From a virus, in IMG/VR virus record IMGVR_UViG_3300044974_000121, positions 1-42,837 of that record: a DNA stretch of 42,837 nt; one strand, given 5' to 3'. The translations under genes were made by a program, and so were the position numbers. Below the pieces are notes generated by a model. That model saw only the letters and a list, made by a program, of their open reading frames with translations. It ran no database searches and was not told the DNA's origin. Positions 25,843 to 32,932 of the stretch are shown piece after piece. Numbering within the stretch: the stretch's first letter is position 1; every line of letters begins with the position of its first letter.

Positions 25843-26434
25843 CCATTTCTACCATGTGTATGCCGCTGGTCATTGGGTTGAGCCGGTAGCGGAGCACTGC
25901 ACGGCGCTGCTTGAGCATGGGCTGTATGCGGCGCTGGATGAGTTCTATGTGGGGCTGGTCGGGTCGCAGGATCAGATCAGTGAAGCGGTCGCGTACATCC
26001 AGGGTCGTGGGCTGGATCCGGTGGTGGTGTCCAGGTCGTGGTCTGGGTGGGAGCAGGAGACTCTGCGGCATGTGCAGCCGTGGGCTGGGCAGTCTGACGG
26101 GCTGTGCCTGTATGCGCATACGAAAAGCGCCCATGACCCGTCCGCTATCAACGTGCCGTGGCGTCAGTCGATGTGCTTCTACTCGGTGGTGCAGTGGCGG
26201 CAGGCGGTGGAGGGGCTGGGTGTCGGCTGGGACACGGCGGGGTCGCATTGGCTGGGTGACATGTATGGGGGGAACTACTGGTGGTCGACTGCGGCTTATC
26301 TGCGGTCGCTGCCTCCGTTGGAGTACGTGTCCCGGTGGCATGCGGAGGGCTGGATCTCTAAGGGTGAGCCGCATCGGGCGAAGGACTTGAACCCTGGGCA
26401 TCCTGGGGAGCGGCGGTTCGTCACTCAATGGTGA
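25823..26434 (+). CDS. Glycosyltransferase-like protein A (tandem paralogue)
   Basis: A 203-aa protein starting SHFYHVYAAGHW. It has the core YAHTKSAH...VPWRQSMCFYSVVQW and the later GGNYWWSTAAYLRSL. These H-T-K and G-N-(Y/F)-W-W signatures are shared with the next gene and recall a family of small sugar-transfer-type enzymes from polysaccharide clusters. The two genes look like a tandem duplication. ATG 25823 is chosen, with GTG 25826 as alternative; both lie inside the endolysin 3' end. Exact substrate unknown. Confidence 0.62.
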   Translation: MVSASLSHFYHVYAAGHWVEPVAEHCTALLEHGLYAALDEFYVGLVGSQDQISEAVAYIQGRGLDPVVVSRSWSGWEQETLRHVQPWAGQSDGLCLYAHTKSAHDPSAINVPWRQSMCFYSVVQWRQAVEGLGVGWDTAGSHWLGDMYGGNYWWSTAAYLRSLPPLEYVSRWHAEGWISKGEPHRAKDLNPGHPGERRFVTQW

Positions 26435-27054
26435 CGCACCTGTATCACGTTTACGCTGGCGGTGACTGGCAGCGGCCCGTCCGTGAGCATTTCACGGCTT
26501 TGAACGGGTCTGGCCTGATGGGGGTGCTGGACTTCATCGGGGTGGGGATCGTCGGCCCTGAGGCTTCTATCAGCGAGGTGCGGGGAGTGCTGCCTTCCGG
26601 GGTGGAGGTGGTGACGATGGCTCAGACTGGGTTTGAGCAGGCGACGCTGGACTGCATCCCGGGACTGCCTGACGGGCCTCTGCTGTACGCCCACACGAAG
26701 GGCTCGTTCCAGGTCAGTGCGAGGCAGGATGCGTGGCGCAGGACGATGACATGGTTCAACGTGATGCAGTGGCGGTCGATGCTGGATGCGTTGCGGACCC
26801 ATGACACGGCTGGGATCTGGTGGATACCTGAGCCGGTGCATCCCCGGCCCCACTATCAGGGGAACTTCTGGTGGGCGAACAGCGACTACGTGAAGGGGTT
26901 GCGGTTTCCGGTGCCGGGGTTCTCCAGGTGGGAGGCTGAGTTGTGGCTGGGGACTGGCAGGCCGCTGCCGTGGGATGCTTACCCTGGCAGCGAAGGGGAC
27001 TGCGAACCGGTGGAGGAGTGGGTTGATGACTTCGATAGGGAACCTGAGGCATAA
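26428..27054 (+). CDS. Glycosyltransferase-like protein B (tandem paralogue)
   Basis: A 208-aa protein clearly related to the preceding one: THLYHVYAGGDW, LYAHTKGSF, AWRRTMTWFNVMQW and GNFWWANSDYVKGL match it in the same order. It starts at ATG 26428, overlapping the upstream stop by 7 bases. The shared features suggest a GT-A-like sugar transferase. Duplication followed by divergence is the simplest explanation. The acidic C-terminal tail overlaps the next gene. Confidence 0.62.
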   Translation: MVTHLYHVYAGGDWQRPVREHFTALNGSGLMGVLDFIGVGIVGPEASISEVRGVLPSGVEVVTMAQTGFEQATLDCIPGLPDGPLLYAHTKGSFQVSARQDAWRRTMTWFNVMQWRSMLDALRTHDTAGIWWIPEPVHPRPHYQGNFWWANSDYVKGLRFPVPGFSRWEAELWLGTGRPLPWDAYPGSEGDCEPVEEWVDDFDREPEA

Positions 27055-27670
27055 GTGGTATGGGGAGACTGCGTGGGTGGTGGGGTCTGGGGCGACGCTC
27101 GGGCATGTGAGCCGGGGGTTCTTCAACGGGAAACGCACCATCGCGGTGAACCATGTGTCCCGGCTGCACGGCTTCACCCCTGATGTGCTGTTCTCCCACT
27201 ATCACCGGGATGTGCAGGAGTCGCTTGAGCCGCAGTCGCTGGGGGTGACGTTGCGGCTGGACACGAACACGTTGCAGCCGTGGCTGGATGCGCCGTCGAA
27301 TGTGGTGTTCGTGGATGTTCCGTATGAGTCGCCGCCCGGCCCGGCGTGGGACCCGTACCTGTTTCCCCCTGAGCCGAACTCCCTGGTGTACGGGTCCAGC
27401 AGTATTCATGGCGCGATCCATCTCGCTGCGCATATGGGGGCGACGTTCATCGTGCTGGTCGGGGTGGACTGCGGCTGGCTGGATGGGCAGCATCGGTTCC
27501 CCGGCTACCCGGATCCTGCGAGCCCGCCGCCTGACGTGATGCCGATATGGGAGCGGCATCTGCGACTGTTGAAGCAGTGGCTGCGGGAACGGTATGACGT
27601 GGACGTGTACTCGCTGAACCCGTTCCTGAACCTGAACCTTGAGGGGCATGAGTTCAGGGGGGCTGGCTGA
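27026..27670 (+). CDS. DUF115/MptE-like Rossmann protein of the sugar cassette
   Basis: A 214-aa protein. A Rossmann-like nucleotide site AWVVGSGATLGHV (about residues 14-26) is followed by TIAVNHVSRLHGFTPDVLF, and a second signature SSSIHGAIHLAAHMGATFIV leads to GVDCGW. This pattern is typical of MptE-like/DUF115 proteins, some of which act in sugar transfer to surface proteins. ATG 27026 follows GGAGGAGTGGGTTG and lies within the upstream gene (29-base overlap). Its role in the phage is inferred from the neighbouring transferases. Confidence 0.65.
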   Translation: MTSIGNLRHKWYGETAWVVGSGATLGHVSRGFFNGKRTIAVNHVSRLHGFTPDVLFSHYHRDVQESLEPQSLGVTLRLDTNTLQPWLDAPSNVVFVDVPYESPPGPAWDPYLFPPEPNSLVYGSSSIHGAIHLAAHMGATFIVLVGVDCGWLDGQHRFPGYPDPASPPPDVMPIWERHLRLLKQWLRERYDVDVYSLNPFLNLNLEGHEFRGAG

Positions 27671-28716
27671 TGCCTGTCGCGTTCCTGACGAACGATTTCA
27701 CGAACCTTGGCGGCGGCATCGAAGTGCCTGGGGGGTGCGCGTATTACCGCTGCTCGCTGCCGATGTTCGCGAGTGGTGAGCCAGCGATGCTGGGCCGTCC
27801 CGCTTTCCATCCTGATTACGGGTTCGGGATCAAGGAGAGCGATCAGCGGGCGGTGTTCAAGTTCGACACGGTGGTGCTGAAACTCATCATGTTCCGGTGG
27901 ACACCGAGGCAGATGCTGATCGCTCAGCAGTTGGGTCAGCGGGTCATCGTTGATGTGGATGATGCGTATGACTTCCTGCCTGAGGTGAACAAGGCGTGGG
28001 AGCAGACGCACCCTGACCGGAACAAGGTAATGAACCGGGACCATTACCGGGAAGTGATCGCCGCCGCTGACACGTTAACGGTGTCCACCCAGTTCCTACT
28101 GGATCATCATCGGGATCATCGGGATGTGCGGCTGGTCAGGAACGGTCCGCATCCTGGGATGTTCCCTGTGAAACGCCAGTCGGCCAGGCCGGTGATCGGC
28201 TGGGTGGGTGCTATCCCGTTCCGGGGCGGGGACTTGGAGATCATGCGGGACTGGCTGCCTGCATTCCTTGATGAGCATGACTTGCTGTTCCATCACTCAG
28301 GGGATGACCCGACAGCGCCGTCTTTCGCTGAGGTGGTGGGCATCCCAGTGGAGCGGATGTCGTGCTCACCGCTGGCACCGATCAACCAGTATCCGCAGTT
28401 GTTTGAGCATTTCGACATCGGCCTGGTCCCGTTGAATGACATCCCGTTCAACCATGCGAAGTCCACGATCAAGGGACTGGAGTATGCGTCAGCGGGGATC
28501 CCGTTCGTGGCGTCCGGTTTGCCTGAGTATCAGCGGCTCGCTGATGACGGGGTTGGGAGGATCGCTAATACCCCTGAGGAGTGGGTGCGGCATCTGACTG
28601 AGTTGCTGGATCTCGGGGTAAGAAAGAAGGAAGCCGCCCAGCAGCGACGGATCGTTGCTGAGCGGCATTCCATCCAGGCCCGTGAGGCCGAGTGGCAGGC
28701 GGTGTTCAGGACGTGA
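27670..28716 (+). CDS. Glycosyltransferase, GT-B fold (GT4-like)
   Basis: A 348-aa enzyme. The N-terminal domain includes CAYYRCSLPM and the stretch VIVDVDDAYDFL. The C-terminal donor-binding domain has PVIGWVGAIPFRGGD (about residues 177-191), LFEHFDIGLVPLND, and the acidic donor signature region KSTIKGLEYASAGIPFVAS (about 263-281; K..K..EY-A-G-P, as in GT4). It ends the rightward arm and overlaps the first leftward gene by 11 bases in convergent orientation. Target sugar and acceptor unknown. Confidence 0.82.
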   Translation: MPVAFLTNDFTNLGGGIEVPGGCAYYRCSLPMFASGEPAMLGRPAFHPDYGFGIKESDQRAVFKFDTVVLKLIMFRWTPRQMLIAQQLGQRVIVDVDDAYDFLPEVNKAWEQTHPDRNKVMNRDHYREVIAAADTLTVSTQFLLDHHRDHRDVRLVRNGPHPGMFPVKRQSARPVIGWVGAIPFRGGDLEIMRDWLPAFLDEHDLLFHHSGDDPTAPSFAEVVGIPVERMSCSPLAPINQYPQLFEHFDIGLVPLNDIPFNHAKSTIKGLEYASAGIPFVASGLPEYQRLADDGVGRIANTPEEWVRHLTELLDLGVRKKEAAQQRRIVAERHSIQAREAEWQAVFRT

Positions 28717-28873
28717 AGCGACTGCCTATCGGCTGCATTGAGAAACTGATCTTCCGCTTCGGCTTGTGCCCGATGGCGCACTCTCGGCACATGCGGTTCC
28801 CGTTGTTGTTGTAGAGGTATGCGTCGGGGACGGTCAGGTCGTGGCCCTTCTCGCATTTGGTGAACACGCTCAT
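28706..28873 (-). CDS. Small zinc-ribbon-like protein (55 aa)
   Basis: MSVFTKCEKGHDL...MCRECAIGHK: two Cys pairs (C-x2-GH and C-x2-C) around a short beta loop (LYNNNGNR) form a probable zinc knuckle. It starts at an ATGA overlap with the upstream gene and is the last gene of the leftward arm. It ends convergently inside the last 11 bases of the glycosyltransferase. Function unknown. Confidence 0.65.
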   Translation of the reverse strand: MSVFTKCEKGHDLTVPDAYLYNNNGNRMCRECAIGHKPKRKISFSMQPIGSRFTS

Positions 28874-29136
28874 CCGATGAACTCCTTGCATCCGCAGTTG
28901 CATTCTCCTGTGTGCTTGTGATGGCAGGCCACGCATTTCCCATCTGGCGGAGGGGGTGGTGGCTGAGCGATTACGAGCGGGATCGGCTGGTCAGCGAACA
29001 CTTCAATCAGTGGCGCTCCTTGGCAGTCGGCGTCGGTCCAGGTGATCTTCCTGACGTGATCTCCTGCATGCCCGGCGCGGAGGCTGCACCTGTTGCTGTC
29101 GTAGTAGGCCCAGCATTGACGGAATTCTCTTGTCAT
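28870..29136 (-). CDS. Cys/His-rich small protein (88 aa)
   Basis: The N-terminal motif CWAYYDSNRCSLRAGHAGDH is the C-x(8)-C-x-L-x2-GH-x-G-x-H pattern common in small actinophage proteins. A Pro-rich linker leads to a second Cys cluster (CVACHHKHTGECNCGC) that could bind zinc. The ribosome site AAGGAGACAGG lies directly before the ATG, and palindromic copy 2 lies 15 bases upstream of the start. Function unknown. Confidence 0.72.
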   Translation of the reverse strand: MTREFRQCWAYYDSNRCSLRAGHAGDHVRKITWTDADCQGAPLIEVFADQPIPLVIAQPPPPPPDGKCVACHHKHTGECNCGCKEFIG

Positions 29137-29151
29137 CCTGTCTCCTTGTTT

Positions 29152-29169
29152 AACCGACCTGGGTCGGTT
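29152..29169 (-). repeat. Palindromic element copy 2
   Basis: On the transcribed strand AACCGACC-CA-GGTCGGTT, 15 bases upstream of the ATG of the 88-aa gene. It follows the strong hairpin that ends the exonuclease operon. Confidence 0.95.
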
Positions 29170-29176
29170 TTAGTTG

Positions 29177-29214
29177 GCGGGGGGCTGGGAACAGGAGAGG
29201 AACCAGCCCCCCGC
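29177..29214 (-). terminator. Strong hairpin after the exonuclease gene
   Basis: Perfect 12-bp stem (GCGGGGGGCTGG, 29177-29188, with CCAGCCCCCCGC, 29203-29214) and a 14-base loop. It lies downstream of the leftward exonuclease stop. No long U-run follows leftward, so termination or RNA 3'-end protection are both possible. Confidence 0.65.
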
Positions 29215-29257
29215 TTCTTCTCTACCTCAGCATGGGGGGACGCTGAGGGAGAAGCCT

Positions 29258-30202
29258 TTATGAGCGCCGGACTTTCCTCACGTCCAGCCTCGCATACCCT
29301 TGCTTGTCGAACGCTTCGACCCTTGTGGACGCTACCTCTACCCATCTTACCTGCCATGTGCCGGTCGTGCCGTTGATACCTGAGAGCCTGGCAGATGCCT
29401 CGTCCTTCATCTGCTTGGCGTGCTTCTCAAGGTCGCGGGCATCGACGTACATGTCGATGGCTGAGATGAGCATCTCGTCTTCGATGAACTGCTGCCCGTC
29501 GTGTACTTCCAGCCCGCCACGGCACGCTGTGAAGAACGGGCAGATCTTCTCGCAGACAGCGGCAGGTATGTCACGGGATCCGTCCTCCCCGTTCTTGACG
29601 GCGTAGATCACGTCCTGGATCCAAGAGTCGATCTCGTCGGTGAGAGTGGGGTCGAACTCGTCAATGAGGAAGTACGGCTCCTGCTTCTTGCCGCTCCGGT
29701 CGATGTACATGTTGCCGACGTACACCGTCTTGCTGCTGTCCAGCAGCCCTGCCTGCATGGCCCCGAGGGCGTAGGCGTGCCGCTGGTACTTGTGGTTCAG
29801 CGACGTGCCCTGCCGCTTGACCCATTCGAAACCATCGACGGTCTTCACGTCGATGATCGCGTTGTCGGCTGGGCAGATCAGGTCGGGGGTGCCGCTGATT
29901 GCTGCGCCGGATGGGAACGTGGCGGTGACCTTCTCGCTGTCAGCGATCCAGCCCTGGTTGGCGGCTGCGAATGCGTGGGCGAGGTATCGGTGGATTGCGG
30001 TGCCGATCCGTGCCGATGCTTCGTTGGTCTGGTCGGTGCGTTCCACTCCGATGGTGGTGAGGACTGCTTTCTGGCGGCAGAACCCGAGATCGGATGGGCC
30101 GAGGATGCCGTCCCTGGACTGCTTGCTGCGCGGGTCGGCGTATGAGTAGTCGATGATTGCCTGGCTGAGCGCTTGCTGCAGCCCTGGGAGTAGGTCACTC
30201 AC
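29258..30202 (-). CDS. Cas4/RecB-like exonuclease, PD-(D/E)XK with Fe-S cysteines
   Basis: A 314-aa DNA exonuclease that probably resects ends for the neighbouring annealing protein. Motifs from the GTG start: SDLGFC (Cys42), GTAIHRYL (His71), GTPDL (Asp107), IIDVKT (Asp118, Lys120), YQRHAYALG, and the C-terminal CEKICPFFTAC. The four cysteines match the Cas4/AddB iron-sulphur pattern. GTG 30202 is preferred over an upstream TTG because GGGAGG lies six bases before it and it overlaps the annealing-protein stop. The pair resembles an exonuclease/annealase recombination module. Confidence 0.85.
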   Translation of the reverse strand: MSDLLPGLQQALSQAIIDYSYADPRSKQSRDGILGPSDLGFCRQKAVLTTIGVERTDQTNEASARIGTAIHRYLAHAFAAANQGWIADSEKVTATFPSGAAISGTPDLICPADNAIIDVKTVDGFEWVKRQGTSLNHKYQRHAYALGAMQAGLLDSSKTVYVGNMYIDRSGKKQEPYFLIDEFDPTLTDEIDSWIQDVIYAVKNGEDGSRDIPAAVCEKICPFFTACRGGLEVHDGQQFIEDEMLISAIDMYVDARDLEKHAKQMKDEASARLSGINGTTGTWQVRWVEVASTRVEAFDKQGYARLDVRKVRRS

Positions 30203-30659
30203 TGGGTGCCTCCCGGTCAAGGGTCTTCATGACTACGTCGTCAAGCCTGCCGTCTGCATAGAGGCTGAGCCCGAACTGGGTGCCGAGGTTGATCGCTGCC
30301 CGCTTGAGCGCGTCCGATTCCGCTGTCTTAACCGCCATATCGTGAGCCTCACCGCGTTGCGGTAGCGACGCTGATCCGATGGATGCCTCCGTGTAGGTGC
30401 AGTGGAGGCTTGGGATGGTGAGAACTCCGATGACTTTGTACCCAACCTGCCATTGGCCTTTCTCGTTCTGGTCCTCATAGGCGAGGTCAGCAGTGAGGAC
30501 GTTCCATGACCATCCTCCGAATCCGAAGATGCGGATGAGGTGGGCTTTCACGTCCCATGCCTCTAGGTAGGACAGGTTGCGGCCTGCCTGCTGCCGCTTG
30601 GCTACGCGGCTGGGGTTGAGTGGCTTGAGCAGTTGCTCGTATTGCATGGCGTTCAGCAT
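30195..30659 (-). CDS. Rad52-like single-strand annealing protein
   Basis: A 154-aa protein. LLKPLNPSRVAKRQQAGRNLSYLEAWDVKAHLIRIFGFGGWSWNV and the later GEAHDMAVKTAESDALKRAAINLGTQFGLSLY match the Rad52/22 family core (helix, beta sheet, then the A-x-S/D-A-LKRA helix). It anneals complementary strands in phage recombination or repair. ATG 30659 follows ACAGGAGACTAGAC. It is transcribed from the promoter at 30695-30724 and overlaps the exonuclease start. Confidence 0.86.
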   Translation of the reverse strand: MLNAMQYEQLLKPLNPSRVAKRQQAGRNLSYLEAWDVKAHLIRIFGFGGWSWNVLTADLAYEDQNEKGQWQVGYKVIGVLTIPSLHCTYTEASIGSASLPQRGEAHDMAVKTAESDALKRAAINLGTQFGLSLYADGRLDDVVMKTLDREAPSE

Positions 30660-30694
30660 GTCTAGTCTCCTGTTCTGTACTGTGCTGTGTGAAC

Positions 30695-30724
30695 ATCTTA
30701 CCACCTATACCGGAGGACGGTCAA
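30695..30724 (-). promoter_or_regulatory. Leftward promoter of the annealing protein/exonuclease operon
   Basis: On the minus strand TTGACC (30719-30724) and TAAGAT (30695-30700) with an 18-base spacer. The -35 box overlaps the start codon of the divergent HTH gene, so binding or transcription on one strand should interfere with the other. Confidence 0.68.
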
Positions 30725-31077
30725 TGGCCCGCCGATACTCAGAGTTCTATGACTTGTTCGTGGACCTCATCGACAGCATCGTCCACGACGCCGACCCAGT
30801 GGACCGGCTCATGGCCCTCAGGCTTATCACCAGGGACGGGCACCGCATCCTGATACAGGAGAGGAACCGCGCCGCATACGACCTGCGGGTCAAGATGACA
30901 GCCGACGAGGCAGCCAGGGTCTCGGGTATCCCACGAAAGCACCTGAACTCGTGGGCTGCACGGCATCCCGGCCCAGAGAAGTTGAAGCGGAAGAACCGGA
31001 GCAGCATCCCGGTCGGGGTAAACATGAGCGAGGACGCCGGATTTCCCAGTCCATATCCTTCTAATAAGGAGGATTAG
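30724..31077 (+). CDS. HTH DNA-binding protein, candidate regulator
   Basis: A 117-aa protein and one of only two rightward genes in the right arm. The N-terminal half is helical and acidic (YDLFVDLIDSIVHDADPVDRLMALRLI). At about residues 60-82 a helix-turn-helix is visible (MTADEAARVSGIPRKHLNSWAARH), followed by a basic tail. The ribosome site GGAGG precedes ATG 30724. It is divergent from the recombination operon, shares its promoter region, and meets the HNH gene convergently with a 4-base overlap. This placement fits a transcriptional regulator; target not known. Confidence 0.72.
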   Translation: MARRYSEFYDLFVDLIDSIVHDADPVDRLMALRLITRDGHRILIQERNRAAYDLRVKMTADEAARVSGIPRKHLNSWAARHPGPEKLKRKNRSSIPVGVNMSEDAGFPSPYPSNKED

Positions 31078-31430
31078 GCGTCCCCGCTCACGCTGCGCTT
31101 CCCCAACGCATCAACCACTGTACCGTCGTCAAGCAGCAGAACCAGCCCCAGGTACGACTTCACCGGCACCTCCGCTGGCGACTGCCACTGCGACACCAGC
31201 CACCCGTTCCTGAGTGACCGCTCCCTGCTGGATTCGATATCGGCGTGGCAGGCGGGGTGTACGGCGAGGCAGTTGGACGGGGCACCTGAGTCCAGCGACT
31301 TCGTCCCGCCCATGCCTCGTGGCCTGCGATGGTGGAAGTGAGCCACCTGCAGCCTGACGCCGCACAGTTCGCACCTGCCGTTGGATCGCTGCCTGACGGT
31401 TGCCCTGACCTTGTCGGTGAACGCTGTCAC
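31074..31430 (-). CDS. HNH endonuclease
   Basis: A 118-aa protein with a complete HNH nuclease: CELCG (zinc Cys pair), QVAHFHHRRPRGMGG (first His), SNCLAVHPACHADIES (Asn and final His), then WLVSQW. HNH proteins of this size act in packaging-site cutting, nicking or homing; here the gene is inside the early operon. GTG start at 31430 overlaps the stop of the small membrane protein (GTGA). Confidence 0.85.
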   Translation of the reverse strand: MTAFTDKVRATVRQRSNGRCELCGVRLQVAHFHHRRPRGMGGTKSLDSGAPSNCLAVHPACHADIESSRERSLRNGWLVSQWQSPAEVPVKSYLGLVLLLDDGTVVDALGKRSVSGDA

Positions 31431-31552
31431 TTGCGGGTCACTGCCTGACGGATGACGTAGACGATGCCGGTCGCTACGGACACGACAGCGATGATCGCCA
31501 GCCCGATCCAGTAGATGCCGTACTCGTCAACGGTCGCGTACCACCATCTCAT
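31427..31552 (-). CDS. Single-pass membrane miniprotein (41 aa)
   Basis: MRWWYATVDEYGIYW followed by one strong membrane helix (IGLAIIAVVSVATGIVYVI) and a basic end (RQAVTRK). It has ATGA and GTGA overlaps with its upstream and downstream neighbours, which strongly supports that it is translated. No family known; possible roles include membrane signalling, superinfection exclusion or lysis control. Confidence 0.68.
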   Translation of the reverse strand: MRWWYATVDEYGIYWIGLAIIAVVSVATGIVYVIRQAVTRK

Positions 31553-31890
31553 TTGAACCCTGCCCTTCTCAGGAGGAGCACCAGCATCCACAGCGGCATG
31601 GTCGCGTACGACTCACCGGGATCGCCCTTGCCTTTCCGCTTGTGGATCACGACCCCCAGGATGGTGTCGTTGTTGACGCATTCGACCTGCATCTCGTCTA
31701 CCCAGCCTGCGATGTCCATGCGGGCCTGGTTCTTGCATTCGATGGTGAAGTCGTGGATGCCGTGGATGTCGCCTCGGTCGTCTGCCCAGCCGACCCTGGT
31801 TCGCTCGGTGGCGAATCCGGCGTCGTTGAGGTAGTCGGCTATGGCTCGTTCGAACCGTGATCCTTTCTGCTTCTGCCTACTTGTCATCAT
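31549..31890 (-). CDS. Holliday-junction-resolvase-like PD-(D/E)XK nuclease
   Basis: A 113-aa protein. GSRFERAIADYLNDAGF is followed by the nuclease core GDIHGIHDFTIECKN (D...E-x-K) and a C-terminal helix ending RRAGFK. The order and spacing (E in ERAI, GD-x7-8-ECK) match Hjc-like resolvases, often annotated as such in actinophages. It would resolve branched recombination intermediates made by the annealing protein/exonuclease pair. ATG 31890 lies within the previous gene; ATG 31887 is equally possible. Confidence 0.78.
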   Translation of the reverse strand: MMTSRQKQKGSRFERAIADYLNDAGFATERTRVGWADDRGDIHGIHDFTIECKNQARMDIAGWVDEMQVECVNNDTILGVVIHKRKGKGDPGESYATMPLWMLVLLLRRAGFK

Positions 31891-32122
31891 GTGTCCATCC
31901 GTGGGCGTAGGCATCTGCCATCTCGGGTATCCACATGTCCCTGGTCACTCCGTCGATGATGGCGGTGCCGAAGCGGAGGCGAACCTTGATGGGCTCGTCG
32001 CAGTCAGGGCAGTCGATCCTTACGGTTCGCCAGTCCTCACTCTTCGGGTCGTCCATGTTGATGGTCGTTCTCGGGTCCTCGTCTTTCAGGAAAGCGGGTA
32101 TCACGTTGTCTCCTGTGGTCAT
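31877..32122 (-). CDS. Small protein with Cys pair (81 aa)
   Basis: An acidic protein with CPDCDEPIKVRLRFG in the middle (one C-x2-C pair in a beta-hairpin context) and a His/Asp end. Its ATG overlaps the preceding stop (ATGA); an internal GTG six codons in also has a GGAG site. Function unknown. Confidence 0.65.
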   Translation of the reverse strand: MTTGDNVIPAFLKDEDPRTTINMDDPKSEDWRTVRIDCPDCDEPIKVRLRFGTAIIDGVTRDMWIPEMADAYAHGWTHDDK

Positions 32123-32493
32123 TGCTTTCCCTTCAGTGCGTCGATAGCGGCGAGGGCGTCGGCTGCTGAGATTTGGCCGTGCTGGTACTTGTCCAGCCCA
32201 TCCACCGCTTCCCGTGCAGCATCCAGACCCGACGCATACCCTGCATCAAACTGGTCGCGTGAAAACCTCTCCTTCAGTGCGTCGATGGCAGCGATGGCTT
32301 GCCTCTGTGTTGCGGCTGGACCCTGATCTCGGTTGAGGGGGTCGAATGGCAGCGCAGCAACCGCTTCCCGTGCAGCGTCTAGCAATCGCCGTTCTATGCG
32401 TCGTACTTGTCGGCAGATGCAGATACGTTCGCAGTTTGGGTGGTATCCGGCTCCGCTGAATGCGTAGTCGTCGCAGTCAGGTAGGTGTGTCAT
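32119..32493 (-). CDS. Helical repeat protein (AREAV...ADALAAIDALK family), 124 aa
   Basis: N-terminal Cys/His motif (MTHLPDCDDY...CERICICRQ), then two copies of a helical module: LLDAAREAVAAL...QAIAAIDALKERF and GLDAAREAVDGL...ADALAAIDALKGKQ. The same module occurs in the next gene upstream. ATG 32493 follows GGGAGAAGCC and overlaps the upstream stop. The function is unknown; repeats suggest an oligomerising or scaffolding helical bundle. Confidence 0.68.
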   Translation of the reverse strand: MTHLPDCDDYAFSGAGYHPNCERICICRQVRRIERRLLDAAREAVAALPFDPLNRDQGPAATQRQAIAAIDALKERFSRDQFDAGYASGLDAAREAVDGLDKYQHGQISAADALAAIDALKGKQ

Positions 32494-32783
32494 GGCTTCT
32501 CCCGTAGTGCGTCGATAGCGGCCAAGGCGTCGGCTCTCACGTCCACGCTGAACCGGACATCCCTGCCGATGTCCAGCGCCGCTATCGCTTCCCGTGCAGC
32601 GGTCAGGCCAGCGCGGATTCCCTCGACGCGGGCGGCTGCCATCTGCTCGCTGGTGTGATCCCACAGGGTTGCGGCTGACTGGCGCACGCGCTGCTCGCAG
32701 GCACGAAACATTTCGCAGGCTGGACACCAGTCTTCGGGCATATTGGCGAACCAGCGGTGGCACTCGGGTAGGTGCTTGCTCAT
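32490..32783 (-). CDS. Helical repeat protein paralogue, 97 aa
   Basis: A 97-aa protein with an N-terminal metal-site-like segment (MSKHLPECHRW...CPACEMFRACEQ) and the same C-terminal module as its neighbour (LTAAREAIAALD...ADALAAIDALREKP). ATG overlaps the upstream stop (ATGA). This and the adjacent gene look like products of local duplication. Confidence 0.68.
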   Translation of the reverse strand: MSKHLPECHRWFANMPEDWCPACEMFRACEQRVRQSAATLWDHTSEQMAAARVEGIRAGLTAAREAIAALDIGRDVRFSVDVRADALAAIDALREKP

Positions 32784-32932
32784 TCGCTCATCGCATCCGC
32801 TAGCAGCGCGTTCACCTCGGACAGCGCCTTCCTCCTGGCACCGTCGTCGTCAAGGCAAGTCAGGATCTCCTTGACCTCCCACAGCGCCTCACGGTACCCC
32901 TGCGCCCGCCCATCCATGTATTCCTGGTTCAT
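32780..32932 (-). CDS. Small helical protein (50 aa)
   Basis: A 50-aa protein with two helices (GYREALWEVKEILTCL and RRKALSEVNALLADAM). The order resembles, at low identity, the helical module of the two following genes. A GAGGAGAGCACG ribosome site precedes the ATG, and it has ATGA-type overlaps on both sides. Function unknown. Confidence 0.6.
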   Translation of the reverse strand: MNQEYMDGRAQGYREALWEVKEILTCLDDDGARRKALSEVNALLADAMSE

